Below are positions 1 to 6,700 of a stretch of 7,137 bases of DNA, one piece after another. The notes beneath the pieces were generated by a model, which made no database searches, was not told where the DNA came from, and saw only the letters and a program-made list of their open reading frames with translations. Positions within the stretch are counted from its first letter, which is position 1. Each line of letters starts with the position of its first letter. Made by a program: the position numbers and the translations under genes. Origin of the DNA: an uncultured Porphyromonadaceae bacterium (GTDB taxonomy: Bacteria; Bacteroidota; Bacteroidia; Bacteroidales; Muribaculaceae). The stretch is from NCBI GenBank assembly GCA_900546835.1, contig UREH01000122.1, positions 1-7,137 on the forward strand, given 5' to 3'.

Positions 1-169
1 AGCCGGGGCGGTCGGGGTGGTCGTGGACGATCCACGGGGAGCAGCGGCCCAGGCGGCGGTGGCGCTCGATGGGGCCCAGCAGCTCGATGTCGGCGAGCGA
101 GAGGCGACGGCCGAGGGTGCACTGAAAGGCGAAGAGGTATTTGCGGAGTTCTGATATTCTCGTAATCAT
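1..169 (-). CDS. Unrecognised protein, N-terminal 56 residues only (cut by contig start)
   Basis: The minus strand reads open from an ATG at 169-167 to the window edge, giving 56 residues that begin MITRISELRKYLFAFQ. An in-frame TGA at 205-203 lies upstream, so 169 is the first plausible ATG. I recognise no family. The visible part is rich in Arg and Leu and has no clear signal peptide or membrane helix. The first 120 bases of the window are about 77% G+C, and nearly every codon ends in G or C, unlike the biotin genes. This could mean a real gene with strong GC3 bias, transferred DNA, or an open frame that is merely a by-product of high GC. A TATCTTTG box on the same strand (296-289) lies about 120 bases upstream of the ATG and could serve it. 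A coding call is plausible but not secure. Confidence 0.4.
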   Translation of the reverse strand, partial: MITRISELRKYLFAFQCTLGRRLSLADIELLGPIERHRRLGRCSPWIVHDHPDRPG

Positions 170-649
170 ATGGCGACTATTTATAGCGCCGCATCTTTGG
201 CGTCATGGCGTTTTTTATAGCGACGCCGGCCATACGGGCGGGATTTGGGGCAAGATTGGAAGGAGGGAAGCGATTTTTGATTGCGATGCAAAGATACGAC
301 AGGAAGGTGGGGGTTGCGAGTCTAAAAAATCCGGAAAGCACTCGTTGATGCGAGAAAGAACTGTGGTTGAGGGAGATGTCTACGAAAAATTTTTGAAAAA
401 ATTTCTTTGGCTGAGAGTAGCCACGCTAAAGGTCGGCACCCGGAGACAAAAGTCTGTATGAGACATGGCAGGAGGCCAATTGATGGAAGCATCCGAGACC
501 GGAAAGCAAACAAAAGGGGCGTGAATGGCGTTATCTGTGCAAAGCGGGGAAAGAATCTGCAGTTGTTTATGCCTACTTATTTAAGGCAGAGATGCTGCGG
601 ACTCCAAGCCGCCAAAATGACACACGATCAATTACAAACTGAAACTACT
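170..649. other. 480-base stretch with no supportable gene
   Basis: Short open frames exist on both strands here, but none has recognisable protein character, and the plus-strand frames overlap one another. I looked for tRNA, tmRNA, RNase P, SRP RNA and common riboswitch cores and saw none. The visible landmarks are an A/T-rich tract near 384-411, a trivial 4-bp hairpin near 444-455, and the TATCTTTG box at 296-289. The part next to the small membrane protein gene presumably carries its promoter and leader, but no good TAnnTTTG box was found on the plus strand. The closest is TATCTGTG at 532-539, which has one mismatch and no -33 partner. Confidence 0.5.
289..296 (-). promoter_or_regulatory. 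Candidate Bacteroidota -7 box (TATCTTTG)
   Basis: Read on the minus strand, 296-289 is TATCTTTG, an exact match to the Bacteroidota -7 consensus TAnnTTTG. It points toward the truncated minus-strand ORF and would leave a leader of roughly 110-120 nt. No TTTG-like -33 element is visible at the expected 19-21 base spacing, so this is a single-box match that could arise by chance. Confidence 0.3.
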
Positions 650-814
650 ATGGAACTCAAGCATGCACACCGCCATCATCGCGTACATTTTATCGTGAAA
701 GTCGCCCTGCAGGCAGCAACTCTTATCGCAGCCGGATTGGCTGTTCACGAACTCGACCGCATCAATCACCGTCTGAAAAAGATTGAGAAACGGGAACACC
801 GCCATCTCCTCTAA
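650..814 (+). CDS. Small histidine-rich single-pass membrane protein, function unknown
   Basis: This encodes 54 residues from the ATG at 650. The N-terminus is basic and His-rich (MELKHAHRHHRVH, residues 1-13). One hydrophobic helix follows at about 14-32 (FIVKVALQAATLIAAGLAV), then a strongly charged, probably helical tail (ELDRINHRLKKIEKREHRH). Nine of 54 residues are His, clustered at both ends, which could bind metal ions; that is inference only. The positive N-terminal flank suits a single-pass inner-membrane protein, but both flanks are basic, so orientation is unclear. An in-frame ATG at 617 would add 11 residues (MTHDQLQTETT). I prefer 650 because the extension is polar and unstructured, but 617 cannot be excluded. 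The gene is convergent with the biotin operon and ends 28 bases before a strong hairpin terminator. I do not recognise the family. Confidence 0.6.
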   Translation: MELKHAHRHHRVHFIVKVALQAATLIAAGLAVHELDRINHRLKKIEKREHRHLL

Positions 815-842
815 AATCAGGAGATTAACTACTAAATGAGAA

Positions 843-890
843 AGAAGGGTGCGGCAGATTCGGGAATCTGCCGCACCCTTCTAATTTTGT
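843..890. terminator. Strong hairpin terminator between convergent transcription units
   Basis: A perfect 19-bp inverted repeat has arms at 843-861 and 864-882, with effectively a CGGG tetraloop (861-864). On the plus strand it is followed by AATTTTGT, a short T-rich tail. On the minus strand the exit side reads TTCTCATTTAGT, less T-rich. It lies 28 bases after the stop of the small membrane protein gene and 47 bases after the bioD stop, so it probably ends the plus-strand gene and may also stop transcripts of the biotin operon. The stem is the strongest simple hairpin in the window. Confidence 0.85.
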
Positions 891-929
891 AGCCCTATAT
901 ATCGGCTAAGATTTAGCGGACAATAATAC

Positions 930-1565
930 TCAGAGGGAAGGGACATCAAGGAGAACGGTGGATGGGAAGTGACGGCTGAGATAGCGGAGAATGAAGGAGC
1001 GGGTATCGTCGGCAATAAGGGGATCGTAGTCGAAGTGGGTGTTGTAGAGAACGAGAGGCATTTCTATGCCGCGAGCCCTTATGGCCTCAAACGAGAGGAC
1101 CGCATGGTTGATGGATCCCAGCGAGCCGTTTACCACAAAAACGAGGGGAAGCCGACGCGTGGCCACGTAGTCGACTGTAAAGAAATCATCGGTGAGTGGC
1201 ACCATAAGGCCGCCGGCGCCCTCTACAAGCACGACCTCAAATTTCTGGAGCAGACGCCGTGTGGCGCCATCGATTACTTCAAGCGGAATATCGCGACGGT
1301 CGAGGCGGGCGGCGAGCTGCGGCGAGCAGGGGTGGCTGAATATCAGCGGAGCGGTGGTATGGTCGAGGTCGACATCCATAGGGTCCACGCCCATAATGCG
1401 GCGGTGAAGCTCGATATCTTCGGAAAAATCCTTATTGCCGGTCTGGACAAACTTCTGCGTAACGACATTCTTCCCGACGGACATCAATGCGGCGGCGAGC
1501 CAGCCGGTGCAGTAGCTTTTCCCGGCATCGGTATGGATACCGCTGATGAAATATGCACCTTTCAT
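930..1565 (-). CDS. bioD: ATP-dependent dethiobiotin synthetase BioD
   Basis: BioD makes dethiobiotin from 7,8-diaminopelargonate, CO2 and ATP in the cytoplasm, the penultimate step of biotin synthesis. From the ATG at 1565 the protein has 211 residues, close to the 225 or so of the E. coli enzyme. The P-loop appears right after the first strand as GIHTDAGKS (about residues 8-16), and the second signature EGAGGLMVPL is present mid-protein. The usual Asp in the GTDT part of the P-loop is His here, a family-tolerated but notable change. I chose 1565 because MKGAYFISG matches where BioD proteins normally begin. An in-frame ATG at 1610 would add 15 residues (MNPVELSDVDAFLKS) and start only 14 bases after the bioGC stop, so it is a real alternative. 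It is the last gene of the operon; downstream lies the 843-882 hairpin. Confidence 0.93.
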   Translation of the reverse strand: MKGAYFISGIHTDAGKSYCTGWLAAALMSVGKNVVTQKFVQTGNKDFSEDIELHRRIMGVDPMDVDLDHTTAPLIFSHPCSPQLAARLDRRDIPLEVIDGATRRLLQKFEVVLVEGAGGLMVPLTDDFFTVDYVATRRLPLVFVVNGSLGSINHAVLSFEAIRARGIEMPLVLYNTHFDYDPLIADDTRSFILRYLSRHFPSTVLLDVPSL

Positions 1566-1624
1566 GGATTTGAGGAAAGCATCGACATCGGACAATTCTA
1601 CAGGATTCATTATAAGTAGGTATT

Positions 1625-3052
1625 TTACAATGGTTTTCTGAAAATCAGACATAAAGGACAATAGGATAGACGATACCGGCCATCGGGAGAGCCTGGATAA
1701 CGGCGGGCGACGCGCAGAGCCAAAGCAGGCGAAGGCTCGGAGGCACCATTGACACCGGTTTCCCTGAGGTGGCGCAGAAGTTCTTTGGGCGAGGCAAAAT
1801 CCATACTGATGGATTCAGTTTCGCCGACCTCGATTATCGCCTCGGCCGGGAGAGCCGCCTTCAGCGTTGCCAAAGAAGGATAGCGGAGCGAAACACCGGT
1901 CAGCTCCCTGAGCTGTGAAAATGTGCCTTCGCCATAGAGAGCGAAGGCCGCAATCCCACCCTTCCGCAACACGCGATAAGCCTCGGCCACAAAGCGTTCG
2001 GGTGAGTGGAACCATTGGAGCGTAGACGAGGACAAGAGCAGACCGACACTTTCAGACGCGACCGAACGTATACAGGTCTCGGCATCGCAGGTACGCCAGG
2101 TAGCATTTGAGGGAAGTTTACAGGAGAGTTCGGCAAGATCCCAAAGTTCAAGAGAAGAGTATCGGCAACTGCCGCCGGACAAAGCCATCTCATACAGCTC
2201 GGTAAGGACGCCCGTGCCGGCACCAACCTCGATAATCCGGCCGAAGTCGCGTTTTCCTTCAATCAAAGGCACCACCCTACTCCAAAGGGATTCAGCCACG
2301 CGCCGCTGCACGGAGGCGCCGCGCCTGTAGGTTTCGCGTGCCGCAGAAAAACGACGACCCACGAGCGATTTATCGACGGTAAAGCGGTCGAGTATCGACT
2401 GGAAGTCCGGAAAATGGCCCTGAGAGCCGAACGTAACGACCTTTTCCGACGGCCAGAAAGCACGTTGAGCCGCGGAGGGGAAAATCAGATCGGCATCGTC
2501 GATGAGCGCGACATTCCATACAGCAGCGGAGTCGAGAGGTTTCAGCCGCGCGAACACTTCAAGCTCGCATTTCAGACTCTCGGCCGAACGGTCCGGTTTA
2601 CACTTCATAAAGCCGGCGAACGCCTCGGAGGAGGAAAACATCCGGCGGTAGAATTTCCTTACCGTGGGTTGGGCCAGACGTTGGAGTGTACCATCGAAAA
2701 TAGCCGGAGGGATGCCGTAACGCTCGTCGACGTGCATGGGAGTTCCGTTGACGGCAAGCGTCAACGTAACCGGAAGCGAAGCACTACAGGATTCCAAAAA
2801 GCCGGAGGCGATGCGGACACCGTACGACCATGCCACAACAACCACTTCGTCGTAGCCTCCACAAACCGAGGCAAGCCGAGCCATATCACGCTCACGGCAC
2901 TCCGGACGGTCAAGGCCCGTATAATCCCATACCGCCAGAATATCGAATCCGCCGCGCACCAAATGGCGGAATGGAGATGCATCCATTCCCCATCCCAGGA
3001 AAAGCACTATGAGGCGGCGCGACGAAGATTTGAAAATAAATTCCGACTGCAT
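1625..3052 (-). CDS. bioC: BioG-BioC fusion: pimeloyl-ACP methyl ester esterase plus malonyl-ACP O-methyltransferase
   Basis: This is a 475-residue two-domain cytoplasmic protein. Residues 1-228 or so are a BioG-type (DUF452) alpha/beta hydrolase. LFLGWGMDASPF (17-28) is its early strand and loop, Ser76 sits in a WSYG nucleophile elbow, Asp188 lies in DADLIFP, and His213 lies in GSQGHFPDF, which together make a likely catalytic triad. From about 229 the chain matches the start of BioC, then shows the SAM-binding loop EVGAGTG (275-281), the BioC-typical SSSTLQWFHS (341-350) and YRVLRKGG (359-366). BioC methylates the free carboxyl of malonyl-ACP, disguising it for chain elongation by fatty-acid synthase; BioG later removes the methyl to free pimeloyl-ACP. 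The fusion therefore holds the first and last steps of pimelate-moiety synthesis. BioG-BioC fusions are known in Bacteroides. The start at 3052 gives a complete BioG N-terminus. The gene begins 21 bases after a palindromic element that separates it from bioF. Confidence 0.93.
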   Translation of the reverse strand: MQSEFIFKSSSRRLIVLFLGWGMDASPFRHLVRGGFDILAVWDYTGLDRPECRERDMARLASVCGGYDEVVVVAWSYGVRIASGFLESCSASLPVTLTLAVNGTPMHVDERYGIPPAIFDGTLQRLAQPTVRKFYRRMFSSSEAFAGFMKCKPDRSAESLKCELEVFARLKPLDSAAVWNVALIDDADLIFPSAAQRAFWPSEKVVTFGSQGHFPDFQSILDRFTVDKSLVGRRFSAARETYRRGASVQRRVAESLWSRVVPLIEGKRDFGRIIEVGAGTGVLTELYEMALSGGSCRYSSLELWDLAELSCKLPSNATWRTCDAETCIRSVASESVGLLLSSSTLQWFHSPERFVAEAYRVLRKGGIAAFALYGEGTFSQLRELTGVSLRYPSLATLKAALPAEAIIEVGETESISMDFASPKELLRHLRETGVNGASEPSPALALRVARRYPGSPDGRYRLSYCPLCLIFRKPL

Positions 3053-3073
3053 CAGAAATGAGGGCAGATTGCC

Positions 3074-3263
3074 ATAAGTGACTTAAAGAAATTATTTAAT
3101 GTATTCGGTGACTTTCGGACTCAATGGTTCTTTGTTCGTCTTTCGAGTGCTTTTTTCCGGCGTTGTCGGTCACGATGCCCGCATCGCTCCCTCCGCCGTC
3201 TGAAAAAAATCATCTCGAAATTCTTTGCAAATAACCATTAACTAATTTCTTCAAGTCACTTAT
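3074..3263. mobile_element. MITE-like palindromic element between bioF and bioGC
   Basis: Two near-perfect 28-bp terminal inverted repeats (3074-3101 and 3236-3263, 26 of 28 positions complementary) bound a 190-base non-coding insert. Their ends read AGTGACTTAAAGAAATTA, or the AGTGACTTGAAG version from the other side, with a TA dinucleotide just outside each end (3075-3076, 3261-3262). That is the pattern of MITEs moved by IS630/Tc1-mariner-type transposases, although TA is self-complementary and so is weak proof of a target duplication. Inside, further nested inverted repeats make the whole element one long interrupted hairpin. It has no ORF of its own. Removing it would leave only 35 bases between bioF and bioGC, which fits insertion into a compact operon. 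No second copy exists in the window, so mobility is inferred. Confidence 0.65.
3123..3239. repeat. Nested inverted repeats forming the core of the palindromic element
   Basis: Successive pairs point to one axis: AATGGTT (3123-3129) with AACCATT (3233-3239); TTTCGAG (3141-3147) with CTCGAAA (3214-3220); the T-run at 3151-3156 with the A-run at 3203-3209; CGGCG (3158-3162) with CGCCG (3194-3198); and an apical CGATGC (3173-3178) with GCATCG (3181-3186). Together with the terminal repeats they allow a long interrupted stem in DNA (cruciform) or RNA. In the direction of operon transcription the GC stem is followed by A residues, not U, so it is not a standard intrinsic terminator. Confidence 0.7.
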
Positions 3264-3277
3264 AGGTTAAAAAGAAT

Positions 3278-4420
3278 TCAGAACAGATCGTGGAGAGCGC
3301 TGTCGAGAGCCTCGATGTCGCGAGGCATCATCGAGGCCGAAAGACTGAAACGCAGCCGCTCGGTGCCCGGAGGAACGGTGGGACGCCGTATGGGGAGGGC
3401 TTTTATGCCATAGCGCGAGAGCAGCCGGCGCGAAAGCTCCACCGCCTTATGTGGGTCGCCGACAATAAGAGGCTGAATGTGAGAGGCCGCAATGGGATGT
3501 TCGCTGTATTTCTGCAAAACGTCGCGCAGCTGAACGCCGAGGCGCTGCAGATGCTCTCTACGGTTATCCATCTGAATGAGATTGCCGAGAGTGAAACGCG
3601 TCCAGGCCACACTCATCGGCGGTAAAGCCGTGGAAAATATGAAACTTCGGGCTGTGTTGACCAGATAGTCGCGCATGTCGCGGCCTATAACAGCAAAAGC
3701 GCCCATCGATGCGGCCGCCTTGCCGAAGGTGCCGACAACGATGTCGATTTCCGCCGGAGCCTTCGATGCCGCGGAAAGGCCGAGCCCTTTCGGACCGAGC
3801 ACGCCGAAAGCATGCGCCTCGTCGACATACAGAATTACATCAGGATATTTACGCTTGAGCTCGATGAGTCGGTCGATGTCGGCCACATCTCCATCCATGC
3901 TGTAGACGCTCTCGACTACTACGAGCACATGCTCGTGGGCGGTTGCTTCCTGCTCCAGCATCTTTTCGAGATGATCGAAATCATTGTGGCGGAAACGCCT
4001 GAAAGGGGCTTTCGAAAGCATTATGCCGTCGATAATGCTTGCATGAACAAGCTTATCGGCCAGTATCAGTGTATTCTTTCCGGCAATGGAACTTATAAGA
4101 CCGGTATTAGCATGGTAACCGCTGTTGAAAAGAAGTGCAGCCGTATCCTCGCCGCGATGGCGCTTATACAGCAGCGTGAGGAAAACCTCAAGATTGGTGT
4201 ATTCTATCTGACGCGGCGCGAGGAGTCTTGCCGCCGACGAAGTGAGCGGAACCTGCTGGGAAATGGGGTCAGCGAAGAACTTGGCCTGAAGCTCAGGCTG
4301 GGCTGCCAGGCCCATATAATCGTTTGTGGAATAATCAGTCAGCGTAAGGGGCATCACCGTGGGAATCTCGCGGTAATTGCCTTCTTCGTGAAGCTGCTGC
4401 AGATAACTTCTTACATCCAT
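3278..4420 (-). CDS. bioF: 8-amino-7-oxononanoate synthase BioF
   Basis: BioF is a cytoplasmic PLP enzyme that condenses pimeloyl-ACP with L-alanine, releasing CO2, to give 8-amino-7-oxononanoate (KAPA). The protein has 380 residues, against 384 in E. coli. Visible family motifs are [11 protein letters not shown] (29-39), ESVYSMDGD (170-178), [17 protein letters not shown] (198-214, with PLP-contacting Asp200 and His203), the Schiff-base lysine Lys234 in [12 protein letters not shown], and [18 protein letters not shown] near the C-terminus (345-362). The glycine-rich GSGxSR stretch of E. coli-type enzymes is replaced by TSSAARLLA (60-68). The frame is open up to 4666, but I start at 4420 because upstream residues are Arg/Cys-rich shadow sequence lying inside bioA. 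This ATG overlaps the bioA stop by 10 bases (ATGGATGTAA), which suggests translational coupling. The gene is followed by the palindromic element before bioGC. Confidence 0.95.
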   Translation of the reverse strand: MDVRSYLQQLHEEGNYREIPTVMPLTLTDYSTNDYMGLAAQPELQAKFFADPISQQVPLTSSAARLLAPRQIEYTNLEVFLTLLYKRHRGEDTAALLFNSGYHANTGLISSIAGKNTLILADKLVHASIIDGIMLSKAPFRRFRHNDFDHLEKMLEQEATAHEHVLVVVESVYSMDGDVADIDRLIELKRKYPDVILYVDEAHAFGVLGPKGLGLSAASKAPAEIDIVVGTFGKAAASMGAFAVIGRDMRDYLVNTARSFIFSTALPPMSVAWTRFTLGNLIQMDNRREHLQRLGVQLRDVLQKYSEHPIAASHIQPLIVGDPHKAVELSRRLLSRYGIKALPIRRPTVPPGTERLRFSLSASMMPRDIEALDSALHDLF

Positions 4421-5730
4421 TTTCCGGAAGTTATAATTTTCAACATTTCGGAGGTGAGGCGGTCGAGCTGACTGTCGGAAATAACGTAGGGAGGCATTAC
4501 GTATATCATGCGTCCGAAGGGGCGAATCCAGACGCCGCGCGCCACACACTCTTTTTGAAAACGCCCTACGTCGACAGGATGTTTGACCTCCACGACGCCG
4601 ATTGAGCCAAGCACACGGACATCCTCGACCACATCGGTCAGGCAGCGCGCGGGAGCAAGTCCGCACTCAAGCTTCTGCGAGATATGGGCGACAATGCCGG
4701 CCATCGGCTGAGATTCGAGGAGATCGAGCGAAGCGTTGGCCACAGCGCAAGCCAAGGGATTGGCCATAAAGGTGGGGCCATGCATCATTACGCCGGCTTC
4801 GCCCGACGATATGGCCTCGGCCACCTCGGCCGTGGCGAGCACGGCGGCAAGAGTGAGATATCCGCCGGTCAGGCCCTTACCCACAAGCATGATGTCGGGC
4901 TCGACACCGGCATGCTCCCAGGCGAACAGACGCCCCGTACGCCAGAAACCGGTGGCAATTTCATCGAAAATAAGATATATGCCGAGACGCGAGCACTCCC
5001 GGCGCAATTCCCGGAGATACTGCGGATGGTAGAACCACATGCCGCCTGCGCCCTGCACTACCGGTTCAAGGATTACGGCCGCGAGCTCGTCGGCATGCTC
5101 CTCAAGCAGTCGGGCCATCGGCTCGAAGTCTGCCGGATTCCACTCGCCACCGAACCGGCTGCGGGGCTGCGGGGCGAAAAAGCGGACAGGGAGGGCGGTG
5201 CCGAAGGCTCCATGCATCCCCGTGACCGGATCGCAGACGCTCATGGCGTTCCATGTATCGCCGTGATAGCCGTTGCGGATTGTGGCGAAATTAGTCTTAA
5301 GATGGGAGCCGCTACGGCTCACGGCGGCCTGAACTGCCATTTTCATGGCCACTTCGGTAGCCACCGAGCCTGAATCGGCGAAAAATACATGGTTCATGGA
5401 CGGAGGCCCCATAGCCAGCAGTTTTTTCCCGAGATCGATTGCCGGCTGATGAGTGAAACCGCCGAACATCACGTGGCTCATGCGGCCGATCTGGTCGATT
5501 GCGGCCCGGTTGAGAGCGGGATGGTTGTAGCCGTGAATCTCGCACCACCAGGACGACATGCCGTCGATCAGACGGCGCCCGTCGGCAAGCTCGATTTCGG
5601 CTCCTTCGGCCGAAACGACTTTATAGGTAGGAAGCGGATTGGCTGTAGAGGTATAGGGATGCCACAGGTGATCGCGATCCCAGGAATCGTGAACCACTGT
5701 GTCGGAAGAAAAAACCTGTTGTTTATCCAT
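4411..5730 (-). CDS. bioA: Adenosylmethionine-8-amino-7-oxononanoate aminotransferase BioA
   Basis: BioA is a PLP-dependent class III aminotransferase that converts KAPA to 7,8-diaminopelargonate, in the usual family members with S-adenosylmethionine as amino donor. The protein has 439 residues (E. coli about 429). HLWHPYTS (21-28) and [16 protein letters not shown] (56-71) are BioA signatures that line the substrate site. [11 protein letters not shown] (256-266) holds the PLP-binding Asp256, [15 protein letters not shown] (284-298) holds the Schiff-base Lys285, and [13 protein letters not shown] (317-329) is also typical. The ATG at 5730 gives the usual start a short way before HLWHPYTS. The frame extends to 5796, but those residues would lie upstream of or across the likely transcription start. 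It is the first gene of the operon, with bioF overlapping its end, and is divergent from a channel gene. Confidence 0.95.
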   Translation of the reverse strand: MDKQQVFSSDTVVHDSWDRDHLWHPYTSTANPLPTYKVVSAEGAEIELADGRRLIDGMSSWWCEIHGYNHPALNRAAIDQIGRMSHVMFGGFTHQPAIDLGKKLLAMGPPSMNHVFFADSGSVATEVAMKMAVQAAVSRSGSHLKTNFATIRNGYHGDTWNAMSVCDPVTGMHGAFGTALPVRFFAPQPRSRFGGEWNPADFEPMARLLEEHADELAAVILEPVVQGAGGMWFYHPQYLRELRRECSRLGIYLIFDEIATGFWRTGRLFAWEHAGVEPDIMLVGKGLTGGYLTLAAVLATAEVAEAISSGEAGVMMHGPTFMANPLACAVANASLDLLESQPMAGIVAHISQKLECGLAPARCLTDVVEDVRVLGSIGVVEVKHPVDVGRFQKECVARGVWIRPFGRMIYVMPPYVISDSQLDRLTSEMLKIITSGKWM

Positions 5731-5793
5731 TGCAAATACTTTAGAGGGTATCTGAGAGCGGTATGAGAAGAGAAAAGCGCCCGGAAACAGATG

Positions 5794-5801
5794 CAAATTT
5801 A
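5794..5801 (-). promoter_or_regulatory. Candidate -7 box of the biotin operon (TAAATTTG)
   Basis: Read on the minus strand, 5801-5794 is TAAATTTG, an exact match to the Bacteroidota -7 consensus TAnnTTTG. It points at bioA and would give a leader of roughly 55-60 nt before the ATG at 5730. No convincing TTTG -33 element is seen 19-21 bases upstream, so the promoter may be weak or activator-dependent. Its position supports the bioA start at 5730 rather than 5796. Confidence 0.5.
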
Positions 5802-5850
5802 CGATTTTTCGGAGAATCGCTGCTCACGCCGGAGGATAAAACAGACGACG

Positions 5851-5880
5851 GTTAACAAAAAAGCCGGCGTAATTGTTAAA
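5851..5880. promoter_or_regulatory. Inverted repeat GTTAACAA-N14-TTGTTAAA, candidate operator
   Basis: An 8-bp inverted repeat (5851-5858 and 5873-5880, one mismatch) with a 14-base spacer that contains GCCGGC lies between the divergent bioA and channel genes. The half-sites resemble those bound by the biotin repressor BirA (TTGTTAAC...GTTAACAA in Bacillus-type sites, also with about 14 bases between), but here the halves are turned inside out relative to that order. It sits 50 bases upstream of the bioA -7 box and only 18 bases before the channel ATG. It could be an operator for either gene or a chance A/T-rich repeat. Confidence 0.3.
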
Positions 5881-5898
5881 TTATAAACATCATCGATT

Positions 5899-6618
5899 AT
5901 GCCTGCCAATGTTTCAACTCCAGCCCGACCACAGAGCCTGACGTCGCCGGACCGCACACGACGGATTGTCTACGACGCGATGAACGCCGTAGTTCTCGTA
6001 CTGTCAGTACTGCTGATAATAGTGATTTCGATTGATACATTCAAAAAAGTGCCTCTGCTTGAAAGTCACCGCTACATGACGTTTCAGTTGTGGGTATGTG
6101 TGGTATTCATTCTCGATTTTTTTGTCGGGCTCGTGCTATCGCGACGCAAGTGGAGGTTCGTTCGCCGCAGAGCGCTGTTTCTACTGTTGTCGATTCCATA
6201 TCTGAACATCATCTCAGTGTTCGACATCCATCTGGGCACCGACGCGCTATATTTCATACGCTTCGTGCCGCTGGCGAGGGGCGCGCTGGCACTTGCGATT
6301 GTAATAGGTTATATATCGAAGAACGCGGTTGTAAGCATGTTCTACAGCTACCTGTCGATCTGCCTGCTGATTGTATATTTCTGCTCGCTGATACTTTTCG
6401 AGCGCGAGGCCCCGGTAAATCCATCGGTCGACACGTATATGACGGCACTCTGGTGGTCGGCCATGGAGATGGTGACGGTAGGATGCAATATCTCGCCTAT
6501 GACGGTGGCCGGGAAAATAGTTGTGATGATTCTGCCTATTGTCGGTATAGTGGTATTTCCGCTATTTACGGTCTATCTTACCGATTATGTAAAGCGTAAC
6601 AACAACAGTCAGAGCTAA
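5899..6618 (+). CDS. Six-helix cation channel protein with non-canonical selectivity filter
   Basis: This 239-residue inner-membrane protein belongs by layout to the voltage-gated-like ion channel superfamily. Hydrophobic segments lie at about 29-47, 60-80, 92-108, 116-138, 144-167 and 203-229. Between the last two is a pore loop, TALWWSAMEMVTVGCN (182-197), whose ALWW start and TVG are typical of potassium channels. The filter, however, reads Thr193-Val194-Gly195-Cys196-Asn197 where K+ channels have TVGYG. The fourth segment (around LYFIRFVPLARGALAL) holds only two arginines (121 and 127), so strong voltage sensing is doubtful. The short cytoplasmic N-terminus is Pro/Thr/Ser/Arg-rich, and the C-terminus ends soon after the last helix, with no RCK/TrkA-type regulatory domain. 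Ion selectivity cannot be read from sequence. The gene diverges from bioA and lies 82 bases before thrC on the same strand. Confidence 0.8.
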   Translation: MPANVSTPARPQSLTSPDRTRRIVYDAMNAVVLVLSVLLIIVISIDTFKKVPLLESHRYMTFQLWVCVVFILDFFVGLVLSRRKWRFVRRRALFLLLSIPYLNIISVFDIHLGTDALYFIRFVPLARGALALAIVIGYISKNAVVSMFYSYLSICLLIVYFCSLILFEREAPVNPSVDTYMTALWWSAMEMVTVGCNISPMTVAGKIVVMILPIVGIVVFPLFTVYLTDYVKRNNNSQS

Positions 6619-6665
6619 TTGCGCATACCATAACCGACAGCCGGAGCCAAAACGGGAAATTCGGG

Positions 6666-6696
6666 TTGGAAATATGGCAACGATTTGTTAGTTTTG
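6666..6696 (+). promoter_or_regulatory. Candidate thrC promoter (TTG-N20-TAGTTTTG)
   Basis: TTG at 6666-6668 and TAGTTTTG at 6689-6696 are separated by 20 bases, matching the Bacteroidota -33 (TTTG, shortened to TTG here) and -7 (TAnnTTTG) boxes at normal spacing. The -7 box ends only 4 bases before the thrC ATG at 6701, so the expected transcription start falls on or beside the start codon, implying a leaderless or almost leaderless transcript. It also suggests thrC can be expressed independently of the channel gene upstream. Confidence 0.55.
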
Positions 6697-6700
6697 TAGT

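Noticed and set aside
532..539. TATCTGTG as a promoter box for the small membrane protein
   Set aside because: It has one mismatch to TAnnTTTG, no -33 partner, and lies over 100 bases upstream of the start.
141..616. Plus- and minus-strand open frames in the 5' gap, including an upstream extension of the small protein to 407
   Set aside because: They overlap each other, have no recognisable protein character, and the 407 extension adds 81 residues with no hydrophobic or family features.
969..1619. A long plus-strand open frame opposite bioD
   Set aside because: The minus-strand frame contains the full set of BioD motifs; the plus-strand frame has none and is a shadow. The same applies to the long plus-strand frames opposite bioGC, bioF and bioA.
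3151..3209. Possible intrinsic terminator inside the palindromic element, between bioF and bioGC
   Set aside because: In both directions the GC-rich stem is flanked by T before and A after, so the RNA would have A residues, not U, following the hairpin.
4421..4666. N-terminal extension of bioF up to an upstream ATG
   Set aside because: The extra 82 residues are Arg/Cys-rich, lie within the bioA coding sequence in another frame, and BioF proteins begin near [10 protein letters not shown].
5731..5796. N-terminal extension of bioA ([10 protein letters not shown]...), which looks a little like a signal peptide
   Set aside because: BioA is cytoplasmic and its family start fits 5730; the extension would begin within the candidate -7 box region.
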